Assembly (NCBI RefSeq): GCF_947498175.1
Contig: NZ_CANMJB010000001.1
Span: 434,001-498,000 of the forward strand
Source: an uncultured Algimonas sp.
Lineage (GTDB): Bacteria > Pseudomonadota > Alphaproteobacteria > Caulobacterales > Maricaulaceae
DNA length: 64,000 bases
Reading direction: 5' to 3'
Program-made: the position numbers and the translations under genes
Shown: positions 34,443-43,636 of the stretch, in pieces
Layout of the letters: every line of letters starts with the position of its first letter
Position numbering within the stretch: the stretch's first letter is position 1
The notes under the pieces: model-generated
Seen by the model: only the letters and a program-made list of their open reading frames with translations
The model's database searches: none
What the model was told of the DNA's origin: nothing

Positions 34443-35164
34443 CGCGGCTGAACCTCGGACAGTTCCGACTGCATGACCGGCTGGCTCGGACGGGCGTAGC
34501 CTTGCACGCTTCTGGATCCGCCAATATCCTCTTGCGGGCGTCCATGGAGATTGAGTGACGCACTCGACTGCCATGTCACCGGCGCGCTGGCGGGCTTGCG
34601 CGGCATAGGCTGTCCGGTAGGCGGCGCAACTCCGCGCCGTGGATTAGAGACGGCCCGTCCGGGACTGTGCAACCCGGATCCGGCGGCAAACGCGTCGAGT
34701 TGCGGCCTGAGACCGGGGTGGGGCGACAAGGATCGTGCAGACAAAGGCGCAGGCACGGCTTCGCGGCGAACGACCCGCCCGCCTTGATGGACAGGTCGAG
34801 TTTCTGGGTTCGATGTCACCGCCGTGCCGACCCGGATCGTATTCGTTCCCCCGGATGTGACGTTTACGGAAAAAGGCGGGGCAGACACGCTCACCCCGCT
34901 TATCGACACATCGCTGGCGATCGGCGCTCCGATCTCGGCTTGAAGATCGCATACGCCATTCGCGGTCGGTGAAGGTTTGACGTAGTTCCAGCCTCGGCAA
35001 CGCGCATCGCCGTCGCACTGGCTGGCACAGACATCCGCGCCGGGCACGATTACCGCATGGTAGGGCGTGCCGGGACGGTAGGTGCCCGGGTCGGCGGCCA
35101 AAGTCTGGCTCAGAGCCGGAGCCGCGATCAGAACGGCGGACAGAGAGAATAAGGACAAGCGCAT
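34439..35164 (-). CDS. secreted protein with PAN/Apple-like cysteine domain
   Basis: A 241-residue secreted protein with a Sec signal peptide (RLSLFSLSAVLIAAPALS). Residues about 26-78 (GTPYHAVIVPGADVCASQCDGDARCRGWNYVKPSPTANGVCDLQ) match the short PAN/Apple pattern with four cysteines that form two disulfides, a fold often used for carbohydrate or protein binding. The C-terminal two thirds is low in complexity and rich in Pro, Ser and Arg (PNPRRGVAPPTGQPMPRKPA), probably disordered. It converges with the small membrane protein by a 4-base overlap. Confidence 0.75.
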   Translation of the reverse strand: MRLSLFSLSAVLIAAPALSQTLAADPGTYRPGTPYHAVIVPGADVCASQCDGDARCRGWNYVKPSPTANGVCDLQAEIGAPIASDVSISGVSVSAPPFSVNVTSGGTNTIRVGTAVTSNPETRPVHQGGRVVRREAVPAPLSARSLSPHPGLRPQLDAFAAGSGLHSPGRAVSNPRRGVAPPTGQPMPRKPASAPVTWQSSASLNLHGRPQEDIGGSRSVQGYARPSQPVMQSELSEVQPR

Positions 35165-35218
35165 GGCGGTCTCGCGATTCGGTCGCACCCAACCTGTCCG
35201 ATCGTGGTTAGCGCGGCG

Positions 35219-35929
35219 TTAATCCGCTTTGGCTGCGTGAACGATCTGCGCGAAGCTCTCCATCTCCAGGCTCGCGCCGCCAACCAAAGCCCCGCCGACT
35301 TCCGGCACGCCCAGCAACAGGGCCGCATTGTCCGGCTTGACCGATCCACCATAGAGGATGCGCGGCCCCACCCCGACATGGCGGCGGATGGCGGCGTGCA
35401 TCTCCGCCACGTCGCGGGCCGTTGCCGTGCGCCCCGTACCGATCGCCCAGACGGGTTCATAGGCGATGTCGTAGTCACCCTGCTGCGGCAGGCTGCCTGA
35501 GAGTTGCGCTTCGACGACCGGGATCGCGGTCCCGGCCTCGCGCTCGGCCAGGCTTTCCCCGACACAGACGAGAGGCCGCAGCCCGGACCCAACCGCACGT
35601 TCGGCTTTGGCCTTGACGCGGTCGTCCGTCTCGCCGCCGGTGCGCCGTTCCGAATGGCCGAGAATGACGTAGCGCGCACCGAGCGCGGCCAGCAATGCGG
35701 CCTCCGTCTCGCCTGTATGCGCCCCGGCTTCATGCTCGGAACAATCCTGCGCGCCGATGGCGATCCCGCTTCCTTGCGCCGCCCTGGCCATCGCTCCGAC
35801 GAGCGGATGCGGTGGGCAGATCAGCCGCTCGCAGACCGCCTCCCCGGTCAGCGCGGCAAGTTCGCCGACCTTGTCCACCCAATCGAGTCGACCGTTCATT
35901 TTCCAGTTCGCGGCGATCAGCTGTGGCAT
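35219..35929 (-). CDS. tpiA: triose-phosphate isomerase
   Basis: Interconverts dihydroxyacetone phosphate and glyceraldehyde 3-phosphate. It has 236 residues. Catalytic residues are K10 in ANWKMN, H92 in LGHSERR and E158 in YEPVWAIGTG, and the phosphate loop is LYGGSVKPDN near 192. It is divergent from the ppiD-like gene with about 75 bases between the starts, an arrangement that recurs in alphaproteobacteria (tpiA next to ppiD and trpE). Confidence 0.97.
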   Translation of the reverse strand: MPQLIAANWKMNGRLDWVDKVGELAALTGEAVCERLICPPHPLVGAMARAAQGSGIAIGAQDCSEHEAGAHTGETEAALLAALGARYVILGHSERRTGGETDDRVKAKAERAVGSGLRPLVCVGESLAEREAGTAIPVVEAQLSGSLPQQGDYDIAYEPVWAIGTGRTATARDVAEMHAAIRRHVGVGPRILYGGSVKPDNAALLLGVPEVGGALVGGASLEMESFAQIVHAAKAD

Positions 35930-36005
35930 GCGCCCGGTTTGGCGGCTCGCGCGACTGAACGCAACCGCTTGCGAGGCGGCGCGGGTCTGCTACAGGCGCG
36001 ACGTT

Positions 36006-37946
36006 ATGGCTGACGACATTTACGACCGCCCCAAGGGCCTGTTTTCCCGCATCCGCACCGTCCTGGTCGGCGTCCTGGTCGGGATGCTCGTCCTGGCCTT
36101 CGCGGTCTGGGGCATCGAGGACGTGTTCTCGCCCAACAGCAGCAACGCCGTCGTCAAGGTCGGCGACGCCGAAGTGGGCCGTGAGGCCTTTCTGGACCGG
36201 TTCAACGAGGAAATGCGCCGCATCTCCGACGAAGCGGGCGAAGGCATGACGCCGCAGCAAGCCTATGACCGCGGTATTCCGCAACAGCTGGTCGGTGAAT
36301 TCACGCAACGGCTTGCCATCGAGGCGGACGCCGAAGCGCTCGGCATCGGCGTGAACAATCGCGACATCGTTCGCTACGCCGAGAACATCGACGCCTTCCG
36401 CAACAGCATCACGCAGCAATTCGACCGGACGCAGCTGCAACGCATCCTGGCGTCCAACCGCATGACGGAAGCGGACTTCGAACGCGACGCGCGCACCGTG
36501 CTGGTCCAGCGCCAGACGATCCCAGCCGTGATGGGCGGCATCCTGGCGCCTGGCGACTATGCGCAGCGCTATAACCGCTTCGTCAACGAAACGCGGCGCG
36601 CGCGCCTGGTTCGGTTCGATGCCAGCGCGTTGGAGACGTTGCCGGAGCCCACGGAGGACGAGCTGCGCTCGTTCATCGCCGCCAACCAGTCGCGTTTCAT
36701 CGCTCCTGAATATCGCCGCTTCCTGATGATCCGCATCGAACCGTTCGATCTTGAACGCGATATCGAAGTGACGGACGACCAACTGCGCGAACGGTTCGAA
36801 ACGCTGATCGGCGCAGGCGAAATCGGAGCCGTGGAAACGCGCGATGTCAGCATCATCGCCGTTCCGACGCAGGCCATCGCCGATAACGCCGCCGCCCGCC
36901 TGAGCGCGGGCGAAGCGTTGGACGCCGTCGTCGCGAGCCTCGACCTGCCTGCGCCCGACACGTTCGATGCCGTGAAGGAAGACGGTCTGATCAACCCCGC
37001 CAGCTCGACCGCCGCCTTCGAGGCCGAAGCCGGTACGGCGCGCGTCGCGCCCACGGGCTTCGGATCGTTCGAAGTCGTCTATGTGCGCAATATCAATCCA
37101 GCCGACGAACCGGACTTCGACTCCATGCGCGACGAGCTGACGGCGGACGTGCTGCAAGGCGAAGCCCTGCGCACGATCAACGACTACGAACGCGTGATCG
37201 ACGACCGGCTACTGGAAGGGGCGACCCTGGAAGAGATCGCCGAAGCACTCGACGTTCCCCTGTCCTCCTACCCCTATCTGGACCGCAGCGGCACCACGCC
37301 CGACGGCATCGCCATGACAGGCTTTTCCGCCATACCGGGCATCGCGTCCGACGACCGGCTGCTGCAGGCGGTCTTCACCGGCGACATCGGATTCGAGTCC
37401 GACATCGTGCCGTCCGCCAATGGCGGGTTGGCCGTTTTCCGCGTTACCGACACCATCCCCAGCGCGCCGGAGCCGTTCGAGGAATCGCGCGGCGAAGCGG
37501 TGCGGCTCTGGAAGTCCGAACAGCTGAGCGACGCCTTGACCGCGCGCGGCGTTGAACTGGCCGCACGCCTGCGCGCCGGCGAGAGCATCGAAGTCGTCGC
37601 CGGGGAACTCGGCGCCGAAGTCGAGAACATCGCCGTCCAGCGATCTTCGCCCCTCAACACGGTCTCGCCTGCCGTGCTCATCGGATTGCTTGACGGCGAA
37701 GTCGGCGCGGTGGCGCGCGGCCCCGGCCAGACGCCCGGCACCTACGAGATCGCAATCCTCGACACTGTATCCTCGGCCGGGGAACGGGTCGGCGGACAGA
37801 TGCTCGACATCATCCGCGGTCAGGTCTCCGAACAGATCGCACTGGATGTCAGCCAGGCTTATCAGGACGCCATTCTGGCGGATGCGGAGCACGTCGTCTT
37901 CGAAGACCAGTTGCGCGCGGTTCTGAACCTCGACGCCGAAGGCTGA
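36006..37946 (+). CDS. ppiD: membrane-anchored SurA-N/parvulin-like periplasmic chaperone (PpiD-like)
   Basis: A 646-residue protein with a single N-terminal membrane anchor (RTVLVGVLVGMLVLAFAVWGI, about 17-37) and a large periplasmic part. The SurA-N-like chaperone domain spans about 45-200 (YAENIDAFRNSITQQFD, NRMTEADFERDAR), followed by parvulin-like regions with the DFDSMRDEL and EPFEESRGEAVRLWKSEQL linkers. It should fold envelope proteins at the SecYEG exit. It precedes trpE by 14 bases on the same strand, an arrangement seen in related bacteria. Confidence 0.87.
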   Translation: MADDIYDRPKGLFSRIRTVLVGVLVGMLVLAFAVWGIEDVFSPNSSNAVVKVGDAEVGREAFLDRFNEEMRRISDEAGEGMTPQQAYDRGIPQQLVGEFTQRLAIEADAEALGIGVNNRDIVRYAENIDAFRNSITQQFDRTQLQRILASNRMTEADFERDARTVLVQRQTIPAVMGGILAPGDYAQRYNRFVNETRRARLVRFDASALETLPEPTEDELRSFIAANQSRFIAPEYRRFLMIRIEPFDLERDIEVTDDQLRERFETLIGAGEIGAVETRDVSIIAVPTQAIADNAAARLSAGEALDAVVASLDLPAPDTFDAVKEDGLINPASSTAAFEAEAGTARVAPTGFGSFEVVYVRNINPADEPDFDSMRDELTADVLQGEALRTINDYERVIDDRLLEGATLEEIAEALDVPLSSYPYLDRSGTTPDGIAMTGFSAIPGIASDDRLLQAVFTGDIGFESDIVPSANGGLAVFRVTDTIPSAPEPFEESRGEAVRLWKSEQLSDALTARGVELAARLRAGESIEVVAGELGAEVENIAVQRSSPLNTVSPAVLIGLLDGEVGAVARGPGQTPGTYEIAILDTVSSAGERVGGQMLDIIRGQVSEQIALDVSQAYQDAILADAEHVVFEDQLRAVLNLDAEG

Positions 37947-37960
37947 GCCCGGCTCACGCC

Positions 37961-39427
37961 GTGACGCCCGCTCTCACCCCGTCCCGCACGGCCTTCCGGC
38001 CGTCCGACCGGCCGCAGATCGTCTATGCGCGCGTCGTCAACGACATCGACACGCCCGTCTCCGCCTTCATGAAAGCGGCGCTCGGCAAGCCCTATGCCTT
38101 CCTGTTCGAGTCCGTCCAGGGCGGCGAACAGCGGGGGCGGTTTTCCTTCTTCGGCTTCGACCCGGACCTGATCTGGCGTAGCTATGGCGACAAGGCGGCG
38201 TTATCGCGCGACGGCAATGCCTATGCGGTCATGTCGGGCGAGCCACTCGATGCGTTGCGCGCCTTGATCGCGGAGTGCGAGTTCGAGTTGCCGGACGATC
38301 TTCCGCCCATGACGGCGGGCCTGTTCGGCTATCTCGGCTACGACATGATCCGCCATGTCGAAGTCCTGGCCCAGCCCAATCCCGATCCGATCGGCACGCC
38401 GGACGCGATCATGGTGCGGCCGCGCACCGTCTGCATCTTCGACCAGGTCAAGCAGGAGATCATCGTCGCCGCGCTCGTCCCGCCGGGCGGCGATTACGGT
38501 AGCGCCGTCAAGCGGATCGAAGCCACCATTGCCGATCTGGACGGCCCGACGCCGCCCTCGCCTTCTTCGGTCGTGCAGGTGCCGGAAATCACGCCAACCC
38601 TTGGCACGGACCTCCTGACTTTCGGCGGGCGGGTGAAAGCCGCGCGGGACTACATTCTGGCGGGCGACGTTTTCCAGGTCGTGATCGGCCAGCGCCTCTC
38701 CGCGCCCATGGTGGCCAGCCCGTTCGCGCTCTACCGGGCCCTTCGGCGCATGAATCCGTCGCCCTTCCTTTATTTTCTCGATTTCGACGATCATCAGATC
38801 GTGGGCAGCAGTCCGGAAATCCTCGTCCGATTGCGCGACGGCACGGTTACGATCCGGCCCATCGCCGGCACCCGTCCGCGTGGCAAGACAGTGTCGGAAG
38901 ACCTTGAAAACGAACGCAGCCTTCTATCCGACCCGAAGGAGCGGGCAGAACATCTCATGCTGCTCGATTTGGGCCGGAACGATGTCGGGCGCGTCGCCGG
39001 GGCCGGAACGGTGCGCGTGACGGAACGCTTCATCGTCGAACGCTACAGCCACGTCATGCACATCGTCTCGAACGTCGAAGGTGACATCCGTGACGGGCTG
39101 GATTGCATCGATGCGCTGATGGCTGGCTTCCCGGCCGGAACGGTCTCCGGCGCGCCCAAGGTCCGCGCCATGGAGATCATCGACGAGCTGGAAGACGAAA
39201 AGCGCGGCATCTATGCCGGCGCTGTCGGCTATGTCAGCGCCAATGGCGACATGGACACGGCCATCGCGCTGCGTACCGGAATCGTCAAGGACGGCACGCT
39301 CCACGTGCGGGCCGGAGCCGGCATCGTGATGGATTCGACGCCGGACTATGAATGGGCGGAAACCCGGCACAAGGCCGCCGCCCTTTTCAGAGCGGCAGAA
39401 CAAAGCGTGCGGTTCGACCGGAATTAG
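37961..39427 (+). CDS. trpE: anthranilate synthase component I
   Basis: Converts chorismate to anthranilate with ammonia supplied by TrpG. It has 488 residues from the GTG at 37961. The chorismate-binding core shows the conserved FLDFDDHQIVGSSPEILVRL (about 267-286), RPIAGTRPRGKT, DLGRNDVGRV and GFPAGTVSGAPKVRAMEIIDELE (about 386-408) and AGAGIVMDSTPDYEWAET. The gene follows the ppiD-like gene by 14 bases. trpG does not follow; downstream the strand switches to the phytoene synthase gene. No leader peptide or attenuator can fit in the 14-base gap. Confidence 0.96.
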   Translation: MTPALTPSRTAFRPSDRPQIVYARVVNDIDTPVSAFMKAALGKPYAFLFESVQGGEQRGRFSFFGFDPDLIWRSYGDKAALSRDGNAYAVMSGEPLDALRALIAECEFELPDDLPPMTAGLFGYLGYDMIRHVEVLAQPNPDPIGTPDAIMVRPRTVCIFDQVKQEIIVAALVPPGGDYGSAVKRIEATIADLDGPTPPSPSSVVQVPEITPTLGTDLLTFGGRVKAARDYILAGDVFQVVIGQRLSAPMVASPFALYRALRRMNPSPFLYFLDFDDHQIVGSSPEILVRLRDGTVTIRPIAGTRPRGKTVSEDLENERSLLSDPKERAEHLMLLDLGRNDVGRVAGAGTVRVTERFIVERYSHVMHIVSNVEGDIRDGLDCIDALMAGFPAGTVSGAPKVRAMEIIDELEDEKRGIYAGAVGYVSANGDMDTAIALRTGIVKDGTLHVRAGAGIVMDSTPDYEWAETRHKAAALFRAAEQSVRFDRN

Positions 39428-39507
39428 GGCGTTGCGCTGAGCGCAGTCCCAGTCACTTTCCTATACCGCTCTTTCGTCTTCGTCTCTGCCACGTCCGTGC
39501 ATCTCCA

Positions 39508-39529
39508 TCCCCGCAATTCATGCCGGGGA
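39508..39529. repeat. hairpin after trpE
   Basis: TCCCCG and CGGGGA arms with a 10-base loop lie between the converging trpE and phytoene synthase genes. A second pairing option uses CACGTCC at 39490 and GGACGTG at 39527. No U-run follows, so an intrinsic terminator is doubtful. Confidence 0.35.
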
Positions 39530-39545
39530 CGTGAAAGCTGGACTT

Positions 39546-40553
39546 CTAAAGGGGCCGGGCGTAGAAGCCGTCGCGCGGCGCATCTTTCGCCCTCGCTCGC
39601 ACCATGGCCGGGCCGCCCGCCATCATTGCCAGAGCTAGTTTCCGGCCCGTTCCCGCGCCCACCCGGTCTTGCCAAGCCTCCGGGCCGCCCCGTCGCAGCA
39701 CTTCGCCGATCTCGCGGTAGACTTTCAGCGCCGCCGTGATCGCCCAAGCGCAGCGGAACGGCAGATGTCGGATGCCGGTCCGCGCCGAGGCGTAATAGCC
39801 TTCGGCGACGTCCAGTAATTCGACGGCCGCCTCATGCGCGGCGCGCCAGTTCTGCGGTTGCATCAGCAGATCCGGTTCGACAGGCGCGCCATGCTTGAGC
39901 AGCAGCTCCTGCGGCACGAAAACGCGCCCGGCTCTTGCGTCGTCGATCACGTCGCGGGCGATGTTGGTCAATTGGAAGGCCAGCCCCAGATCGCTGGCCC
40001 GGTCGAGCGTGGGGTCGTCGCGCACACCCATGATCATCGCCATCATCACCCCGACCACGCCCGCCACGTGATAGGAATAGTCCAGAATGTCATCGGTCGT
40101 GCGGTAGGTTCGCTCGGCGGCGTCCATTTCGAAGCCTCTGAGAAGCTCAAATGCATGGCGATGCGGGACGGCGTTGCGTTCGAAGACGACGGCCATCCCC
40201 CTAAATATCCCATCCACCCGCTCATCTCGACCCATGTCGGGGTCCAGCTTCGATGCCACTGCTTGGGCGTCGATCTGGGCCCCGGCCCTCGTCGGGGCGG
40301 GCGGGACAATGAGAGCGTTGCGGGTTCTTTCCAGGAGAATACCCAACCGCTCCCCCTGCCCGTCGCGATAGTCGGCGATCTGGCCGTGTCCCATCTCCTG
40401 ACCGTCGATCACATCGTCGCAATAGCGGCACCAGGCATAGAGCATGGAGGCGTCGTCGCGAATACGCGGCGGCAGGACCTTTGAAGCGAGCGCGAAGCTC
40501 TTGCTGCCCGCTTCGATGGATTCCCGCCCTTGCTGCGCGAGAGCGTCGGTCAT
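39546..40553 (-). CDS. crtB: phytoene/squalene synthase family protein (CrtB-like)
   Basis: Condenses two prenyl diphosphates head-to-head, to phytoene in carotenoid synthesis for CrtB. It has 335 residues. Both aspartate-rich motifs are visible, DDVID at 46-50 (YAWCRYCDDVID) and DVIDD at 200-204 in NIARDVIDDARAGRVFVP, plus GFEMDAAERTYRT near 139. It is longer than the usual hopanoid HpnC/HpnD proteins, which favours CrtB. No crtI or other carotenoid gene is in the window. It lies 3 bases after gltX. Confidence 0.9.
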   Translation of the reverse strand: MTDALAQQGRESIEAGSKSFALASKVLPPRIRDDASMLYAWCRYCDDVIDGQEMGHGQIADYRDGQGERLGILLERTRNALIVPPAPTRAGAQIDAQAVASKLDPDMGRDERVDGIFRGMAVVFERNAVPHRHAFELLRGFEMDAAERTYRTTDDILDYSYHVAGVVGVMMAMIMGVRDDPTLDRASDLGLAFQLTNIARDVIDDARAGRVFVPQELLLKHGAPVEPDLLMQPQNWRAAHEAAVELLDVAEGYYASARTGIRHLPFRCAWAITAALKVYREIGEVLRRGGPEAWQDRVGAGTGRKLALAMMAGGPAMVRARAKDAPRDGFYARPL

Positions 40554-40556
40554 CCC

Positions 40557-41888
40557 TTACGCCTTTTCGCCGCGCAGTCTGGCCCGCGCGCGATCGGCCC
40601 CCATCAGCCTCAGCAACGGACCCATTTCCGGCCCGTGGTCGCGACCGGTCAGCGCCTTGCGCAACGGCATGAACAGGCGTCGCCCCTTGCGATCCGTATT
40701 GTCCTTCAGCTTGCGGACCAGCTCGGACCAATCGGCCTCGTCACCGACCAGCTCGGCCGCCGTGTCGCAAAAGGCCTTGTCGTCCGCATCAATCATTCCG
40801 GCCATAGGCGCGAACAGGGTCGTGTTCCATCCGGCCGCGTCGTCGACCACGTCTACATTGTCGCGTATCGCCAGCCAGAAGGCTTCGCCGCCATCCACGC
40901 CGAGCGCGTCGAGGCGGCCCTCGACCTGCGCATAGGGTGTCTCGTGCAGGATCTTGGCATTCAAGGCCCGCAATTCGTCGTCATCGAAGCGCGCCGGCGC
41001 ACGGCCGATCTTGTCGAACGAAAATTCGTCCGCCAACTGCTTGATCGTGAACCGTTCCTCGACCGGATCGGACGTGCCGATCTTGGCCAGCAGCGACAGG
41101 ATCGCCATCGGCTCGTAGCCTTGCTCGCGCAGTTGACCCATGGACAGGCTGTCGAGGCGCTTGGACAGCTTGCCGCCATCCTTGTCCACCAGCAGCGGCG
41201 TGTGGGCGAAGATCGGCTCGACGCCACCGAGCGCACGGAAGATCTCGATCTGCGCGCCGGAGTTGGTGACATGGTCCTCGCCGCGAATGACGTGGGTGAT
41301 GTTCGCGTCGATATCGTCCACGACGCTGGGCAGCGTGTAGAGATAGGAGCCGTCGCCGCGGATCAGCACAGGGTCCGAGATGCTGCCGGTCTCGATGGAC
41401 TGTTCACCGCGGACCAGATCGGTCCAGCTCACGCTGTTCCCGGACAATTTGAAGCGCCAATGCGGTTTGCGGCCCTCGGTCTCGAAGGCGGCTTTCTGCG
41501 CGTCGGTCAAATCCAAGGCCCGGCGGTCATAGATGGGCGGAAGGCCTTTGACCGCCTGCAACTTGCGCTGACGGTCGAGCTCTTCGGCCGTGTCGTAGGC
41601 TGGATAGAGCAAGCCCATTTCCTTCAGCTTTTCAGCCGCTTCGTCGTAGAGGTTGAAGCGCTTCGACTGGCTGAACGTCTCCTGCCAGTGCAGGCCGAGC
41701 CAGTTCAGATCGTCGCGAATGCCGTCTTCATAGGCCTGCGTCCCGCGTTCCAGATCGGTGTCGTCGATGCGCAGGATGAAGGTGCCGCCCGTGCTGCGCG
41801 CCTGCAGCACGTTCATCAACGCCGTGCGGACATTGCCGACATGGAGTTTGCCCGTGGGGCTGGGGGCGAAGCGGACGCGTGTTGTCAT
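40557..41888 (-). CDS. gltX: glutamate-tRNA ligase
   Basis: Charges tRNA with glutamate. It has 443 residues, near normal length. The class I signature appears as PSPTGKLHVGNVRTAL (HIGH equivalent HVGN) near residue 10 and KLSKR (KMSKS equivalent) near 244. The ARRAY GSISDPVLIRGDGSYLYTLPSVVDDI and HVIRGEDHVTNS are characteristic. Alphaproteobacteria often carry two GltX forms, one serving tRNA-Gln through transamidation; which form this is cannot be read with certainty. It is upstream of the crtB-like gene with a 3-base gap. Confidence 0.96.
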   Translation of the reverse strand: MTTRVRFAPSPTGKLHVGNVRTALMNVLQARSTGGTFILRIDDTDLERGTQAYEDGIRDDLNWLGLHWQETFSQSKRFNLYDEAAEKLKEMGLLYPAYDTAEELDRQRKLQAVKGLPPIYDRRALDLTDAQKAAFETEGRKPHWRFKLSGNSVSWTDLVRGEQSIETGSISDPVLIRGDGSYLYTLPSVVDDIDANITHVIRGEDHVTNSGAQIEIFRALGGVEPIFAHTPLLVDKDGGKLSKRLDSLSMGQLREQGYEPMAILSLLAKIGTSDPVEERFTIKQLADEFSFDKIGRAPARFDDDELRALNAKILHETPYAQVEGRLDALGVDGGEAFWLAIRDNVDVVDDAAGWNTTLFAPMAGMIDADDKAFCDTAAELVGDEADWSELVRKLKDNTDRKGRRLFMPLRKALTGRDHGPEMGPLLRLMGADRARARLRGEKA

Positions 41889-41939
41889 GGCGGCGGCTTA
41901 TAGGGACAAGCCTCCGCTTAGCAAGCGCATGGGTTGGCT

Positions 41940-43601
41940 CTAATCCCCATACCGGTCCCGATATCCATTCGTCACCGGATAGCGCCGGTCCCGTCCGAAA
42001 TTCTTGCTTCCGATCTTTGCACCGGGCGGGGCCTGTCTGCGTTTGTATTCAGCGATGTAGAGCAGCCTCTGAATGCGCATGACGTCGCTCTTGTCGTGGC
42101 CGCGCGCGACGATGGCCTCGACGGGCAGTTCCTGTTCGATCAGGCCCAGAAGGATGTCGTCCAGAATGGGGTAGTCCGGGAGCGAGTCGCTGTCCTTCTG
42201 GTCGGCGCGCAACTCGGCGGACGGCGGTTTGTCGATGATGCGCTGCGGGATCGGGACGTCCGCGCCGAGCAGGTCGTCCGGCGTGTGGGCATTGCGCCAT
42301 TCGCACAGCCGGAAGACTTCGGTCTTGTAAAGGTCCTTGATCGGATTGTAGCCGCCCGACATGTCGCCGTAGATGGTGGCGTACCCGACCGCCATTTCCG
42401 ACTTGTTGCCCGTCGTGACCAACATCGGTCCGAACTTGTTGGACAGGGCCATCAAGGTCAGGCCGCGGATGCGCGACTGGATGTTTTCCTCCGTCGTATC
42501 CGCCGCCATTCCGTCGAAAAGCGGATCCAGCATCTGCGAGAAGGCTTCGCGCGCCGGGGCGATGGGAATGATGTCGTATCGCACGCCCAACGCCTGCGCG
42601 CAGGCTTTCGCGTCCTCCAGACTGTCAGACGAGGTATATTCGCTGGGCATCATCACACACCAGACCCGATCCGGGCCGAGCGCGTCGACGCAAATCGCCG
42701 CGCAAATGGCGCTGTCCACGCCGCCGGACAAGCCCAACACGATCCGCTCGAACCCGTTCTTGTTCACATAGTCGCCGAGGCCGAGACAGCAGGCGCGCCA
42801 GTCGGCCTCCAGTCCCGATAGATGCCCCTCGGTCTTGGCCGATGCGCACTGCCAGACTCCGTCACGCCGTTCCCACTCCGCGACGTCGTAGTCCTCGACG
42901 AAGCTCTTGAGCGACTGGACGATCTGACCGTCCGCCGCCATCGACCAGCTGGATCCGTCGAAGACCAGCTCGTCCTGTCCCCCGATCTGATTGACATAGA
43001 CGAGCGGTAGGCCCTCGTTGAACACCTTGTCGCCCAGCGCCGCGTGCCGTTCCGCATGGGCCGTGCGTCGCCAGGGCGAGCCGTTGGGCGACAGCATGAT
43101 CTGCGCGCCCTTGTCGGCCAGATGCGACGCGACTCCCGGCTGCCACAGGTCTTCACAGATCGGAATGCCGATGGAGACACCCTTGAAAATAATGGGTTCG
43201 GGCAAGGGCCCGCGCGCAAACACGCGCGCTTCGTCAAACACCCCATAGTTCGGCAGGTGATGTTTGTACCGTATATGCTTGATTTCGCCCGCTTCCATCC
43301 AAAGCGCGGCGTTATAGAGTTGGCCGTCATCGACCCAGGGCGCGGTGGTCAGGATGGCAGGACCGTCAGCTGTCAACCCGGCCAGACGCAGGCACGCCTT
43401 GCGGCAATCGTCCTGGACGGTCGGGCGCAGCACGAGGTCTTCCGGCGGGTAGCCGAGGATCATCAACTCCGGGAAGATCGCAAGGTCCGCGCCGTCGGCT
43501 TTGGCCCGGGCGTAGTCGTCCGCCATCTTCGCTTCATTGCCCCAAATGTCGCCGACGACGGGGTTGAGCTGGCAGGAAGCGATGCGGAGGCGGAGCGTCA
43601 T
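41940..43601 (-). CDS. nadE: glutamine-dependent NAD+ synthetase
   Basis: Amidates nicotinate adenine dinucleotide to NAD+ using glutamine. The 553 residues fuse an N-terminal nitrilase-type glutaminase (E45 in FPELMILG, K113 in RYKHHLPN, C149 in GIPICEDLW) to the C-terminal synthetase with the pyrophosphate loop SGGVDS at 292-297 and GNKSEMAVGYATIYGD near 420. The glutaminase triad is complete, so the enzyme should work with glutamine, not only ammonia. It is apparently monocistronic, followed in the same direction by gltX after a 51-base gap. Confidence 0.97.
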   Translation of the reverse strand: MTLRLRIASCQLNPVVGDIWGNEAKMADDYARAKADGADLAIFPELMILGYPPEDLVLRPTVQDDCRKACLRLAGLTADGPAILTTAPWVDDGQLYNAALWMEAGEIKHIRYKHHLPNYGVFDEARVFARGPLPEPIIFKGVSIGIPICEDLWQPGVASHLADKGAQIMLSPNGSPWRRTAHAERHAALGDKVFNEGLPLVYVNQIGGQDELVFDGSSWSMAADGQIVQSLKSFVEDYDVAEWERRDGVWQCASAKTEGHLSGLEADWRACCLGLGDYVNKNGFERIVLGLSGGVDSAICAAICVDALGPDRVWCVMMPSEYTSSDSLEDAKACAQALGVRYDIIPIAPAREAFSQMLDPLFDGMAADTTEENIQSRIRGLTLMALSNKFGPMLVTTGNKSEMAVGYATIYGDMSGGYNPIKDLYKTEVFRLCEWRNAHTPDDLLGADVPIPQRIIDKPPSAELRADQKDSDSLPDYPILDDILLGLIEQELPVEAIVARGHDKSDVMRIQRLLYIAEYKRRQAPPGAKIGSKNFGRDRRYPVTNGYRDRYGD

Positions 43602-43636
43602 GCAGGCGCTTTAGGGGAAGCGGCGCGCGGGGTCCA

